DNA from: an uncultured Clostridia bacterium | GTDB lineage: Bacteria; Bacillota; Clostridia; Peptostreptococcales; Anaerovoracaceae | Reading direction: 5' to 3' | Assembly: GCA_934278965.1 (NCBI GenBank) | Contig: CAKQWL010000082.1 | Coordinates: forward strand, 1 to 5,364 | Length of the DNA stretch: 5,364 nt | Part shown: one piece after another, positions 1 through 5,364 of the stretch | How positions within the stretch are numbered: position 1 is the stretch's first letter | Layout of the letters: every line of letters starts with the position of its first letter | Program-made: the position numbers and the translations under genes | The notes under the pieces: model-generated | Database searches by the model: none | The model's input: the letters and a program-made list of their open reading frames with translations, nothing else | What the model was told of the DNA's origin: nothing

Positions 1-522
1 CGGATCCAGCGCCGAAGTCGGCTCATCAAAAAGGAGTACCTCCGGCTCCATCGCCAGCGCTCTCGCGCTCGCGACACGCTGCTTCTGCCCTCCGGAAAGC
101 TGACGCGGTCTTGCGTTAATATACGGCAGCATTCCCACCTTCTCCAGATAGTGCAGCGCCGTTTCCGCTGCTTCCTCCTTATTCCTTTTCAGTACTTTAA
201 CCTGTCCGGACATGCAGTTTTCCAGTACCGTCATGTTCTCAAAAAGATTAAAGCTCTGGAAGACCATTCCCACCTTTGCCCGGTATGCCGGAAGGGAAAA
301 TCCCTTTCCCTCAATGTCCTCTCCATGAAAAAGGATCTGCCCGGAAGTCGCTGTTTCCAAATGATTGATGCAGCGCAGCAATGTGGATTTTCCGCTCCCG
401 GAGGAGCCGATAATGGTGGTAATATCCCCTTTTTTAACGCAGAAGTCAATATCCGAAAGCACCTCGTGCCGGCCGAATATCTTGCTGAGGTGACGCACTT
501 CGATCAAATTTTCCGAATTCAT
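1..522 (-). CDS. Polar amino-acid ABC transporter ATP-binding protein (GlnQ-like), 3' part beyond window
   Basis: This gene encodes the cytoplasmic ATPase that powers the importer made with the two genes before it. The first 174 residues are visible. The Walker A motif GSSGSGKS is at residues 39-46, the Q-loop FQSFNLF at 88-94, the ABC signature LSGGQKQR at 142-149, and Walker B with D-loop (LLFDEPTSALDP) at 163-174. The window ends right after ALDP, so the switch histidine and roughly the last 70 residues of a usual 240-250-residue protein are missing. The start ATG at 522 lies 2 bases after the permease stop and 7 bases after a GGGGG-rich Shine-Dalgarno sequence. All core motifs are intact, so the visible part looks functional. 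The family (PAAT, polar amino acid uptake) is clear; the substrate is not. Confidence 0.95.
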   Translation of the reverse strand, partial: MNSENLIEVRHLSKIFGRHEVLSDIDFCVKKGDITTIIGSSGSGKSTLLRCINHLETATSGQILFHGEDIEGKGFSLPAYRAKVGMVFQSFNLFENMTVLENCMSGQVKVLKRNKEEAAETALHYLEKVGMLPYINARPRQLSGGQKQRVASARALAMEPEVLLFDEPTSALDP

Positions 523-524
523 CT

Positions 525-1331
525 TTATGCCCCCTCTCCGACCGCTTCCTCATCCTTCTTTTTCGGACGATAGCGAAGCAGCCCGCTTGTATAAGCATGC
601 GTATCCGTCGTTGCGATATCGTAATTGCCGTTTCCATCCAGCTTTTCCTCCAGCAGGTGGAGCAGTCCGGACGCGGCCAGCGTCATGGTCAGGTAAATGA
701 CCATCGTAATCGACGCCGATTCAAAGAATGTATAAAGCGCACCGCTGACGCTCTTGTGCACGAAGAAGAGCTCCGAAACACTGATCACGGACAGCACCGA
801 CGTGTCCTTGATATTGATGATAAAATTGTTTCCGATTTGCGGAATAATGTTGCGGAAGGCCTGCGGCAGAATGACCGAAAGCATCGTCTGAACATGCGTC
901 ATAACGATAGCCTGAGCCCCTTCTGTCTGCCCCGGATCGACGGAGAGAATCCCTCCCCGTACCGTTTCCGCCATATACGCTCCGGTATTGATCGATACGA
1001 TGAAAAACGCGGCAAACCACATGCTCATCTGTACCCCGTAAACCATCCGGACACCGTAATAAATAAACATTGCCTGTACCATCATCGGTGTGCCGCGGAA
1101 GACCTGCACATAGATCAGCATAATTGCTTTCAGGAACTTTACCCCCGCTCGCTTCCAAAGCGGATCCCGCGATTCTGCCGGGATCGTCTGGATGATTCCG
1201 ACAGCAAATCCGATCACACATCCGAAAAAAGTCCCGACAAGGGAGATGAGGAGGGTTCTGCCCGCCCCATCGATATAAGAAGATCCGTATTCCGTAAGAC
1301 AATCACGGACCCCTTCCATAAACTCAGCCAT
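525..1331 (-). CDS. Polar amino-acid ABC transporter permease (His/Glu/Gln/Arg/opine family)
   Basis: This 268-residue membrane protein forms the transport channel of the importer, probably as a homodimer because only one permease gene is present. Hydrophobic segments lie near residues 22-47, 68-93, 104-124 and 205-227, with others between. The family-typical VFRGTPMMVQ is at 77-86. The cytoplasmic EAA loop, which docks onto the ATPase, runs from about 134 to 170 and contains ILPQAFRNIIPQIGN at 154-168. The loop departs from the usual pattern: Gly138 replaces the second Ala of EAA, and Val143 stands where the family nearly always has Gly. A polar tail from about residue 232 to the end, with KKKDEEAVGEGA at its close, makes the protein longer than many relatives. 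The ATG at 1331 is preceded 5 bases away by a perfect AAGGAG (1337-1342) and by the binding-protein stop 12 bases upstream. Confidence 0.95.
   Translation of the reverse strand: MAEFMEGVRDCLTEYGSSYIDGAGRTLLISLVGTFFGCVIGFAVGIIQTIPAESRDPLWKRAGVKFLKAIMLIYVQVFRGTPMMVQAMFIYYGVRMVYGVQMSMWFAAFFIVSINTGAYMAETVRGGILSVDPGQTEGAQAIVMTHVQTMLSVILPQAFRNIIPQIGNNFIINIKDTSVLSVISVSELFFVHKSVSGALYTFFESASITMVIYLTMTLAASGLLHLLEEKLDGNGNYDIATTDTHAYTSGLLRYRPKKKDEEAVGEGA
530..539 (-). promoter_or_regulatory. Ribosome binding site of the ATPase gene, inside the permease coding end
   Basis: The minus-strand sequence GGAGAGGGGG lies 7 bases before the ATPase ATG at 522. It is formed by the last permease codons (GGA GAG GGG GCA, then TAA). 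Ribosomes finishing the permease would stop almost on top of this site, so translational coupling of permease and ATPase is likely. This placement supports the ATG at 522 as the true start. Confidence 0.7.
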
Positions 1332-1343
1332 TTTTACTCCTTT

Positions 1344-2180
1344 TTATTGATTCAAAGGCTGTACTGAGATTGCTTCCTGCATCATTTGCTCATAATCTTC
1401 CGTTGTCATTTCCGAAAGAACGCCGTTAATTGCGTCGAGGAGTTCAGTATTGCCTTTTTGTACAGAAATACCAAGATTGATTTCCTCCTCGGAAACTTCA
1501 AAGTCGTCCTCACTCCCGGCGAAATCAAGCAGAACGAAATCATCGTAAACGGTCGTTGCTGCCATTGCCGTCGGCATATCCGTTACCACGAGATCTACCG
1601 AGTCCGCATCGAGTGCTACCAGCATTGCCGGTGCGCTTTCCTGTGCAGGGAGAATATCGGCGTCTTCAATCTGAGGAAGACAAATATCGTACCAGATCGT
1701 ACCAAGCTGCGATGTGCAGGTTGCCCCTTTCAGGTCAGATACACCCTGTGCGGATGCATACGGACTGTCCTTCTTAACGAGCGTCACGATCGAAGCATAA
1801 TAGTAAGGATCTGAAAAATCTACTTGTTTCAGGCGTTTGGCCGTGATCGACTGTCCCGCGATCGCTGCATCAACATTGCCTGATTCAACCGCCGGAACGA
1901 GGGATTCCCAATCAAGTTTGACGATTTCCAGCTCCTTGCCCATTTTCTCCGCAATCCGTTTGGCCATCATCACGTCATACCCATAGGCATAATCGTTGGT
2001 CCCGGAGATCGGAACAGCACCATTTTTGTCGCTTCCTTGAGTCCAATTGTACGGTGCGTAAGCGCATTCCATCGCAACACGGAACTTGCCGCTCTCGCTG
2101 CTGTCATCTTCCTGACCGCCGCAGGCTGCAAGACCGAGGCAAAGAATCAGCGCCATCACAAGTGCTAAAATCTTTCTCAT
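1344..2180 (-). CDS. Amino-acid ABC transporter substrate-binding lipoprotein (SBP family 3)
   Basis: This 278-residue extracytoplasmic lipoprotein captures the amino acid and delivers it to the permease encoded next. The signal peptide has a basic start (MRK), a hydrophobic stretch and the lipobox LAAC at residues 17-20, so Cys20 should be lipidated. An acidic, Ser-rich linker (24-30) follows. The mature part has the family 3 fold signatures: AYAPYNW at 40-46, YGYDVMMAKRIAEKMG at 66-81, SITAKR at 111-116, VDFSDPYY at 120-127 and VTDMPTAM at 199-206. By analogy with HisJ and GlnH, Arg116 should bind the ligand carboxylate and Asp201 its amino group. About 20 extra residues (47-66) sit between the first strand and the GYD motif. 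The ATG at 2180 has GAAGGT (2188-2193) 7 bases upstream. The stop is 12 bases before the permease start. The ligand is not determinable from sequence; a polar or acidic/amide amino acid is likely. Confidence 0.95.
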   Translation of the reverse strand: MRKILALVMALILCLGLAACGGQEDDSSESGKFRVAMECAYAPYNWTQGSDKNGAVPISGTNDYAYGYDVMMAKRIAEKMGKELEIVKLDWESLVPAVESGNVDAAIAGQSITAKRLKQVDFSDPYYYASIVTLVKKDSPYASAQGVSDLKGATCTSQLGTIWYDICLPQIEDADILPAQESAPAMLVALDADSVDLVVTDMPTAMAATTVYDDFVLLDFAGSEDDFEVSEEEINLGISVQKGNTELLDAINGVLSEMTTEDYEQMMQEAISVQPLNQ

Positions 2181-2229
2181 TTTGCTTACCTTCTTTCCAG
2201 TTTATTTCCCCAATATTTTTCTTTCGGAC

Positions 2230-2264
2230 AAAAAAGAACCTCCCGGCAACCTTGTCTCGGGAGG
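2230..2264 (-). terminator. Intrinsic terminator or attenuator upstream of the transporter operon
   Basis: On the minus strand a 7-bp GC-rich stem (CCTCCCG at 2264-2258 pairing with CGGGAGG at 2245-2239) closes a 12-base loop. It is followed directly by TTCTTTTTT (2238-2230). This is a typical Rho-independent terminator for leftward transcription; on the plus strand no U-run follows the stem. It ends 49 bases before the binding-protein ATG and lies about 470 bases after the strong promoter at 2744-2772. It may end an upstream transcript, or act as a regulated attenuator within the leader of the transporter operon. Confidence 0.75.
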
Positions 2265-2294
2265 AAATCTCATTACCAAAATTCTGTCTTACTT

Positions 2295-2633
2295 CTATAT
2301 TTTTTCTGTAATCCACGCCTTTTCCTTCTGTATCCGTCCTGCGACGGACACATCCGATCGCGGCCACGGCCAAAAAGAAGCGGCAGTCAGGAGCAGAACA
2401 ACTCCCAAAGCGGTCGCAGCAAGATGCGCCGAATGGAAAGCTCTCATAAGACGGGAAATCAGAAACAAGATAGTCCTCCGCAAGCGCTCTCCGCCAAGCC
2501 CATGCGACAGTCCGCAGGATCTTCTCCTACGGCCCAGCAAGCAGCCTTCCGGAACCCGGCCGCAGCTTCGGCGAACCTCCCTTTCACGAAAAACCGGTGT
2601 CCTGCCGTTCTGCCTTTCGCTACTCTTGACCAT
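2295..2633 (-). CDS. Doubtful small protein with one predicted membrane segment (112 codons)
   Basis: I do not recognise this protein and am unsure that it is real. In its favour, an AGAGG sequence stands 5 bases before the ATG at 2633, a perfect promoter lies about 110 bases upstream, and the TAG stop is followed after 30 bases by an intrinsic terminator. The C-terminal part (from Met63) reads like a small single-span membrane protein, with a hydrophobic stretch LAATALGVVLLLTAASFWPW at residues 71-90 and a short charged tail. Against it, the first 62 residues hold most of the 18 arginines, including RRRR at 35-38, and show no hydrophobic core. That is what an accidental frame through GC-rich DNA looks like. 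Starting at the internal Met63 (base 2447) would give a 50-residue protein, but no Shine-Dalgarno sequence precedes it. The DNA may instead be a structured leader RNA. Confidence 0.22.
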   Translation of the reverse strand: MVKSSERQNGRTPVFREREVRRSCGRVPEGCLLGRRRRSCGLSHGLGGERLRRTILFLISRLMRAFHSAHLAATALGVVLLLTAASFWPWPRSDVSVAGRIQKEKAWITEKI

Positions 2634-2743
2634 CCGCGCCTCTATCCTTGCTTTTAACTGCTTAAAAACAAAATATCGTATTCTTTTTTCTCCTTACCCG
2701 AAAACCGCCGGCTGGGAATCCGACAGACAGGTAATTAACCGTC

Positions 2744-2772
2744 ATTATATCAAGCGTCTGCTTCTCTGTCAA
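2744..2772 (-). promoter_or_regulatory. Consensus sigma-A (sigma-70) promoter, leftward
   Basis: The minus strand carries a perfect -35 box TTGACA (2772-2767), a 17-base spacer and a perfect -10 box TATAAT (2749-2744). Transcription should start near 2737-2735, where the sequence is TAA. Both hexamers and the spacer match the optimum, so high basal activity is expected. It begins 32 bases after the stop codon of the DHHW gene and points toward the transporter operon. It is the only convincing promoter found upstream of that operon. Confidence 0.85.
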
Positions 2773-2804
2773 GCATTTTTATAATTTGCAGATAATTTTT
2801 ACTC

Positions 2805-4043
2805 TTATTTTATGTGAAAATCGAACATCGGCGAGGTGAAACTGTCCGCGTTATACATCAAAACTACCAGATCCGGATCGTATTCCGCCGCATACTCCGC
2901 GACATCCTGCGTAAAAAGCCGCATATCGATTGCGCGGACTTCACGAATCCCAAGCGACAGAAAACTGTACACCGGAATCCCGAACGAATCCTTGATGATC
3001 AAAATCTTTTTGTCGTTTTCCGCGTTATGATTCAGAAAGCGCAGCTCCTGATAATCCCCGTGATAGACTGCGTACCGATTCGTACGAATATCCGGATCAT
3101 CGATATATTTCTTTTCAAGAATAGCCTCCTCAAAGCTTCCTCTTGTTTCTTTCCGGCTTTCCCCTTCAATCTGTATCAGCGTATAATCCGTGTCAAACTT
3201 CGGTGTGATCAGCGTAAAATCGTCCGTTCCGCCGTAGATCTTTCCAACCCGGCGGCCCATGGAGCCGATATAATCCGCCTTCCGGACATCAAAGCTGAAA
3301 TTCTCTTCCCGGTAGAGATCCGCCGGAATCTGCATGTCATAGTTCTGATTCAGATAATCCGCGATCAGACCGGCCGCATAAAACGCACCCTCAATGGTCC
3401 AATGATGGTCGGTATTAAAGAACAGCTCGTTCTGCGTCTTACCGGAGGACCAGAAATCATCCCGCAGATCGTAAAAGTCCACACCGGCCGCTTCCATATT
3501 CTCCAAAAACACATCGGCATTTTCATTTGCGTAATCATGAACATTTTCCGGAAGCTGCTGCTCCCCGCCGTAAGCCTTCGGCGGGATCTTGAACGGAAGC
3601 TGAATATAGAGAAAATCGATTCCGTCCTGCCGGAGATGATTGACAAGCGGATAGGTCAGCGTACAGGAATCCGGTACATAGCGCTCCGGCACAGCGAAGG
3701 TCACCTGTCCGAAGCTGGTCTTGTACAAAGAACCGTAGTTATAATCTGTAATAATGTGCTTCCCCATGGTCAGTTGCGCGAGTCCGTAAAGCTCCACATA
3801 ATCCTGTCGATGGTATGCCCCCTCATTGACCGCATTCTCCGCCGCGTCGATCGCGCCCTCAATCCGCTCCAGATACGGCGCCCCCGTCGGCACTGTCTGC
3901 CGGTAGGTCAAAAGGAAGCCCTCGCCGAAATCCTCCGTCGTGGTCACCATCCCAAGCAGCATTCCGAAAATCAGAATAAGGAACAGCAACGCCGTGATTT
4001 TTTCTTTCGTATGCGTTCGAAACGCTTTTTTCAATCGTTCCAT
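2805..4043 (-). CDS. DHHW family protein, membrane-anchored SGNH/AlgX-like O-acylation partner
   Basis: This 412-residue protein is probably the extracytoplasmic partner of the MBOAT protein encoded just before it, taking the acyl group and placing it on a surface polymer. Residues 1-15 are basic, and a single membrane segment (about 16-36) should anchor it with the bulk outside the cell. The defining motif TDHHWT is at 211-216 (Asp212, His213, His214, Trp215). The GSMGRRVGKIYGG block is at 260-272, and KDSFG at 351-355 supplies the likely nucleophile Ser353. In AlgX and AlgJ relatives, the DxHW and (G)DSF motifs provide the Asp-His and Ser of an SGNH-type triad; the same role here is inferred. 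The ATG at 4043 is 17 bases after the MBOAT stop, with AAGG-rich sequence in between, so the two form an operon. No intrinsic terminator is visible between its TAA stop and the next promoter. Confidence 0.9.
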   Translation of the reverse strand: MERLKKAFRTHTKEKITALLFLILIFGMLLGMVTTTEDFGEGFLLTYRQTVPTGAPYLERIEGAIDAAENAVNEGAYHRQDYVELYGLAQLTMGKHIITDYNYGSLYKTSFGQVTFAVPERYVPDSCTLTYPLVNHLRQDGIDFLYIQLPFKIPPKAYGGEQQLPENVHDYANENADVFLENMEAAGVDFYDLRDDFWSSGKTQNELFFNTDHHWTIEGAFYAAGLIADYLNQNYDMQIPADLYREENFSFDVRKADYIGSMGRRVGKIYGGTDDFTLITPKFDTDYTLIQIEGESRKETRGSFEEAILEKKYIDDPDIRTNRYAVYHGDYQELRFLNHNAENDKKILIIKDSFGIPVYSFLSLGIREVRAIDMRLFTQDVAEYAAEYDPDLVVLMYNADSFTSPMFDFHIK

Positions 4044-4061
4044 ACCGTTTGCCTGCCTTCC

Positions 4062-5364
4062 TTAAAAGTTGAAATAAATAAACGGATTATAAGCGCCTTT
4101 GATCAGATATGCCAGGGACAAAAGAAGTCCCGCCATCAGCACCGCGCTGTAAAGCACGGAAAGCGCGGCCGTTTTTCCGACCGGATCGTCCTCTTTCTGC
4201 CGCATCCACACGGAAAACTTCTGTGCGATCGGCATCGAAAAAAGGATTCCGAAGACGAGATACCACAGATTTTCCCGCAGGTAGACGGCAAAATTCACAT
4301 CGGTCAGTCCGATGCTGCCGATTCCAAACATGTGTCCCGCGAAACGGACGCCGTCCGCAATGGAATTCGCCCGGAAAAAGACCCATCCGAGGATGACAAA
4401 AAACAGCGTGTAGATCCGGCAGAGCGCCGACGGAATTCTGCGCTTTTCAAAACCGGTCGTCTTTTCCGCCGCGATCAGCACGAAATACATCAATCCCCAT
4501 GCAATAAAGGTCCAGTTCGCCCCATGCCAGATACCCGTCAGAATCCACACAACAAACAAGTTCCACACCAGCCGGCCCTTTGTCCTGGTACGGCTGCCGC
4601 CCAGCGGAAAATAGACATAATCCCGAAACCATGTGCCGAGGGAAATATGCCAGCGCCGCCAAAACTCCGAAACCGAACGGGAAATATACGGGTAATTAAA
4701 GTTTTCCGGAAAATGAAATCCAAACATCTTCCCAAGTCCGATCGCCATATCGGAAGACCCGGAAAAATCGAAATAAATCTGCAGCGTATACGAAATCGCT
4801 CCAAGCCACGCAAACGCGACAGAGCAGCGGTCCGCCGCCGAGAATGCGAAGCTCTGATCCGCGATCAACGCAAAATTGTTGGCGAGAAGCACCTTTTTCG
4901 AAAGCCCTGCGATAAAGCGGCACACACCGGATGCAAAATCATCCCAGGTCTCCTGCCGCCCCATGATCTGCTCCGATACCGTCTCATAACGCACGATCGG
5001 CCCGGCAATCAGCTGCGGAAAAAACGCGATGTAAAGACCGACATTCAAAAGGTTTTTCTGCATCTCTCCCTTTTCGCGATAAACATCGATCACATAAGAA
5101 ATTGCCTGAAATGTAAAAAACGAAATCCCAATCGGAAGCCCGATCTCCGGCACCGCAAGATTAAGACCCGCAATCGCGTTGATCGTTTCCAGCGTAAACA
5201 TCAGATACTTGAAGATAAAGATAATCAAAATGTTAAAAGCCAGCATGACCGCGATCACCCCTCGGGATTTTGCCCTACTTTCACGCACACGGGATACCGC
5301 AATGCCAAACAGCCAGTTTCCCGCGATCGAAAGCATCATCACCAGCACAAACCATGGCTCTCCC
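4062..5364 (-). CDS. MBOAT family membrane-bound O-acyltransferase (AlgI/DltB-like), N-terminus beyond window
   Basis: This multi-pass membrane enzyme should pass acyl groups, probably acetyl, from a cytoplasmic donor to an extracytoplasmic acceptor or partner. At least 433 residues are visible. The frame stays open through the window edge with GEPWF before the GTG at 5348. The family usually shows a W/GEP motif about 40-45 residues from its N-terminus, so that many residues are probably missing and the GTG is not the start. Counting from Gly at 5363, key blocks are LPIGISFFTFQAISY near 76-90, FFPQLIAGPIVRY near 114-126, YFDFSGSSDMAIG near 197-209, SEFWRRWHISLGTWFRDYVYFP near 232-253 and GIWHGANWTFIAWG near 277-290. 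His280 in the WHGA motif matches the catalytic histidine of AlgI and DltB, and His239 in RRWH is the second conserved histidine. All family motifs are intact. Confidence 0.95.
   Translation of the reverse strand, partial: GEPWFVLVMMLSIAGNWLFGIAVSRVRESRAKSRGVIAVMLAFNILIIFIFKYLMFTLETINAIAGLNLAVPEIGLPIGISFFTFQAISYVIDVYREKGEMQKNLLNVGLYIAFFPQLIAGPIVRYETVSEQIMGRQETWDDFASGVCRFIAGLSKKVLLANNFALIADQSFAFSAADRCSVAFAWLGAISYTLQIYFDFSGSSDMAIGLGKMFGFHFPENFNYPYISRSVSEFWRRWHISLGTWFRDYVYFPLGGSRTRTKGRLVWNLFVVWILTGIWHGANWTFIAWGLMYFVLIAAEKTTGFEKRRIPSALCRIYTLFFVILGWVFFRANSIADGVRFAGHMFGIGSIGLTDVNFAVYLRENLWYLVFGILFSMPIAQKFSVWMRQKEDDPVGKTAALSVLYSAVLMAGLLLSLAYLIKGAYNPFIYFNF

Larger units (their letters stand above)
2230..2737 (-). 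other. Gene-poor region: candidate long leader RNA or small-RNA/small-protein transcript
   Basis: About 500 bases lie between the predicted transcription start near 2737 and the terminator at 2264-2230. The promoter-proximal 100 bases are AT-rich and the next 300 are GC-rich. Local hairpins on the minus strand include GTAGGA-GAAGA-TCCTGC (2530-2514), CCGG-GTT-CCGG (2559-2549) and a 9-bp stem with loop GCAG (2351-2330). I looked for T-box, SAM, lysine, cobalamin, RNase P, tmRNA and SRP signatures and could not match any convincingly. The only notable reading frame is the doubtful one at 2295-2633. The plus strand shows nothing believable as a gene. Confidence 0.35.

Noticed and set aside
151..1367. 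Plus-strand open frames of 140 and 256 codons
   Set aside because: They lie antisense to the ATPase and permease genes, whose motifs are unambiguous. Their translations are Arg/His-rich with no domain features.
2230..2330. T-box leader upstream of an amino-acid transporter
   Set aside because: No TGGNACC T-box sequence precedes the terminator stem, and no specifier-loop landmarks were found upstream.
2104..2373. 89-codon minus-strand frame running into the binding-protein gene
   Set aside because: It crosses the terminator and overlaps the binding-protein start and signal peptide in another frame. It has no ribosome binding site and no recognisable protein features.
2530..2570. SRP-RNA-like string TTCCGGAAGG followed by CTGCTTGC on the minus strand
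   Set aside because: It recalls the GGAA loop of SRP RNA, but the flanking conserved symmetric-loop sequence (AGCAGCC with its GUCAGG partner) is absent, so the match is limited to a common GC-rich hairpin.
2459..2587. Minus-strand frame of 42 codons from a GTG, with a TPR-like look (RFAEAAAGFRKAA)
   Set aside because: It is very short, has no ribosome binding site, overlaps the 112-codon frame in another phase and ends at a TGA. Ala-rich readings are expected by chance in GC-rich DNA. A decayed TPR gene cannot be excluded but is not supported.
2182..2784. 200-codon open frame on the plus strand across the intergenic region
   Set aside because: It runs antisense through the terminator, leader and promoter. 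It has no Shine-Dalgarno sequence and no domain-like composition, and starts right beside the binding-protein start on the other strand.
5346..5348. GTG as the start codon of the MBOAT gene
   Set aside because: The frame is open through the window edge with GEPWF, which matches the conserved family segment before this point. The GTG is an internal valine codon.

Overview
The window comes from a bacterium, most likely a low-to-mid GC Gram-positive of the Bacillota (Clostridia such as Lachnospiraceae or relatives). This is inferred from a lipoprotein-type solute-binding protein, strong AAGGAG-type ribosome binding sites, a consensus sigma-A promoter, and a DHHW-family protein beside an MBOAT acyltransferase, a pairing common in Clostridia. 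No taxonomic marker is present, so the assignment is moderate. All supported genes lie on the minus strand, so transcription runs from high to low coordinates. No tRNA, rRNA, CRISPR array, insertion sequence or phage gene was seen.

Right part (5364 down to 2805): a two-gene cell-surface acylation module. The MBOAT O-acyltransferase (AlgI/DltB type) is cut at its N-terminus by the window edge. It is followed after 17 bases by a membrane-anchored DHHW protein with SGNH/AlgX-like catalytic motifs. The expected job is to carry an acyl (probably acetyl) group across the membrane and attach it to a surface polymer; the polymer cannot be identified from these two genes.

Middle (2804 down to 2181): about 620 bases without a convincing gene. 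It opens with a perfect TTGACA-17-TATAAT promoter on the minus strand. Next come about 470 bases of GC-rich sequence with several hairpins and one doubtful 112-codon reading frame. It ends with an intrinsic terminator 49 bases before the next gene. No good promoter is visible between the terminator and that gene. The stretch may therefore be a long attenuated leader of the transporter operon, a separate small gene or RNA, or the end of the upstream operon. This is the most interesting part of the window.

Left part (2180 down to 1): a polar amino-acid ABC importer operon in the order lipoprotein binding protein, permease, ATPase. The genes are 12 and 2 bases apart, so they are almost certainly co-transcribed. 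The ATPase is cut by the left window edge just after its Walker B motif. The exact amino acid cannot be read from sequence; the glutamine/glutamate/cystine-type family is the best description.
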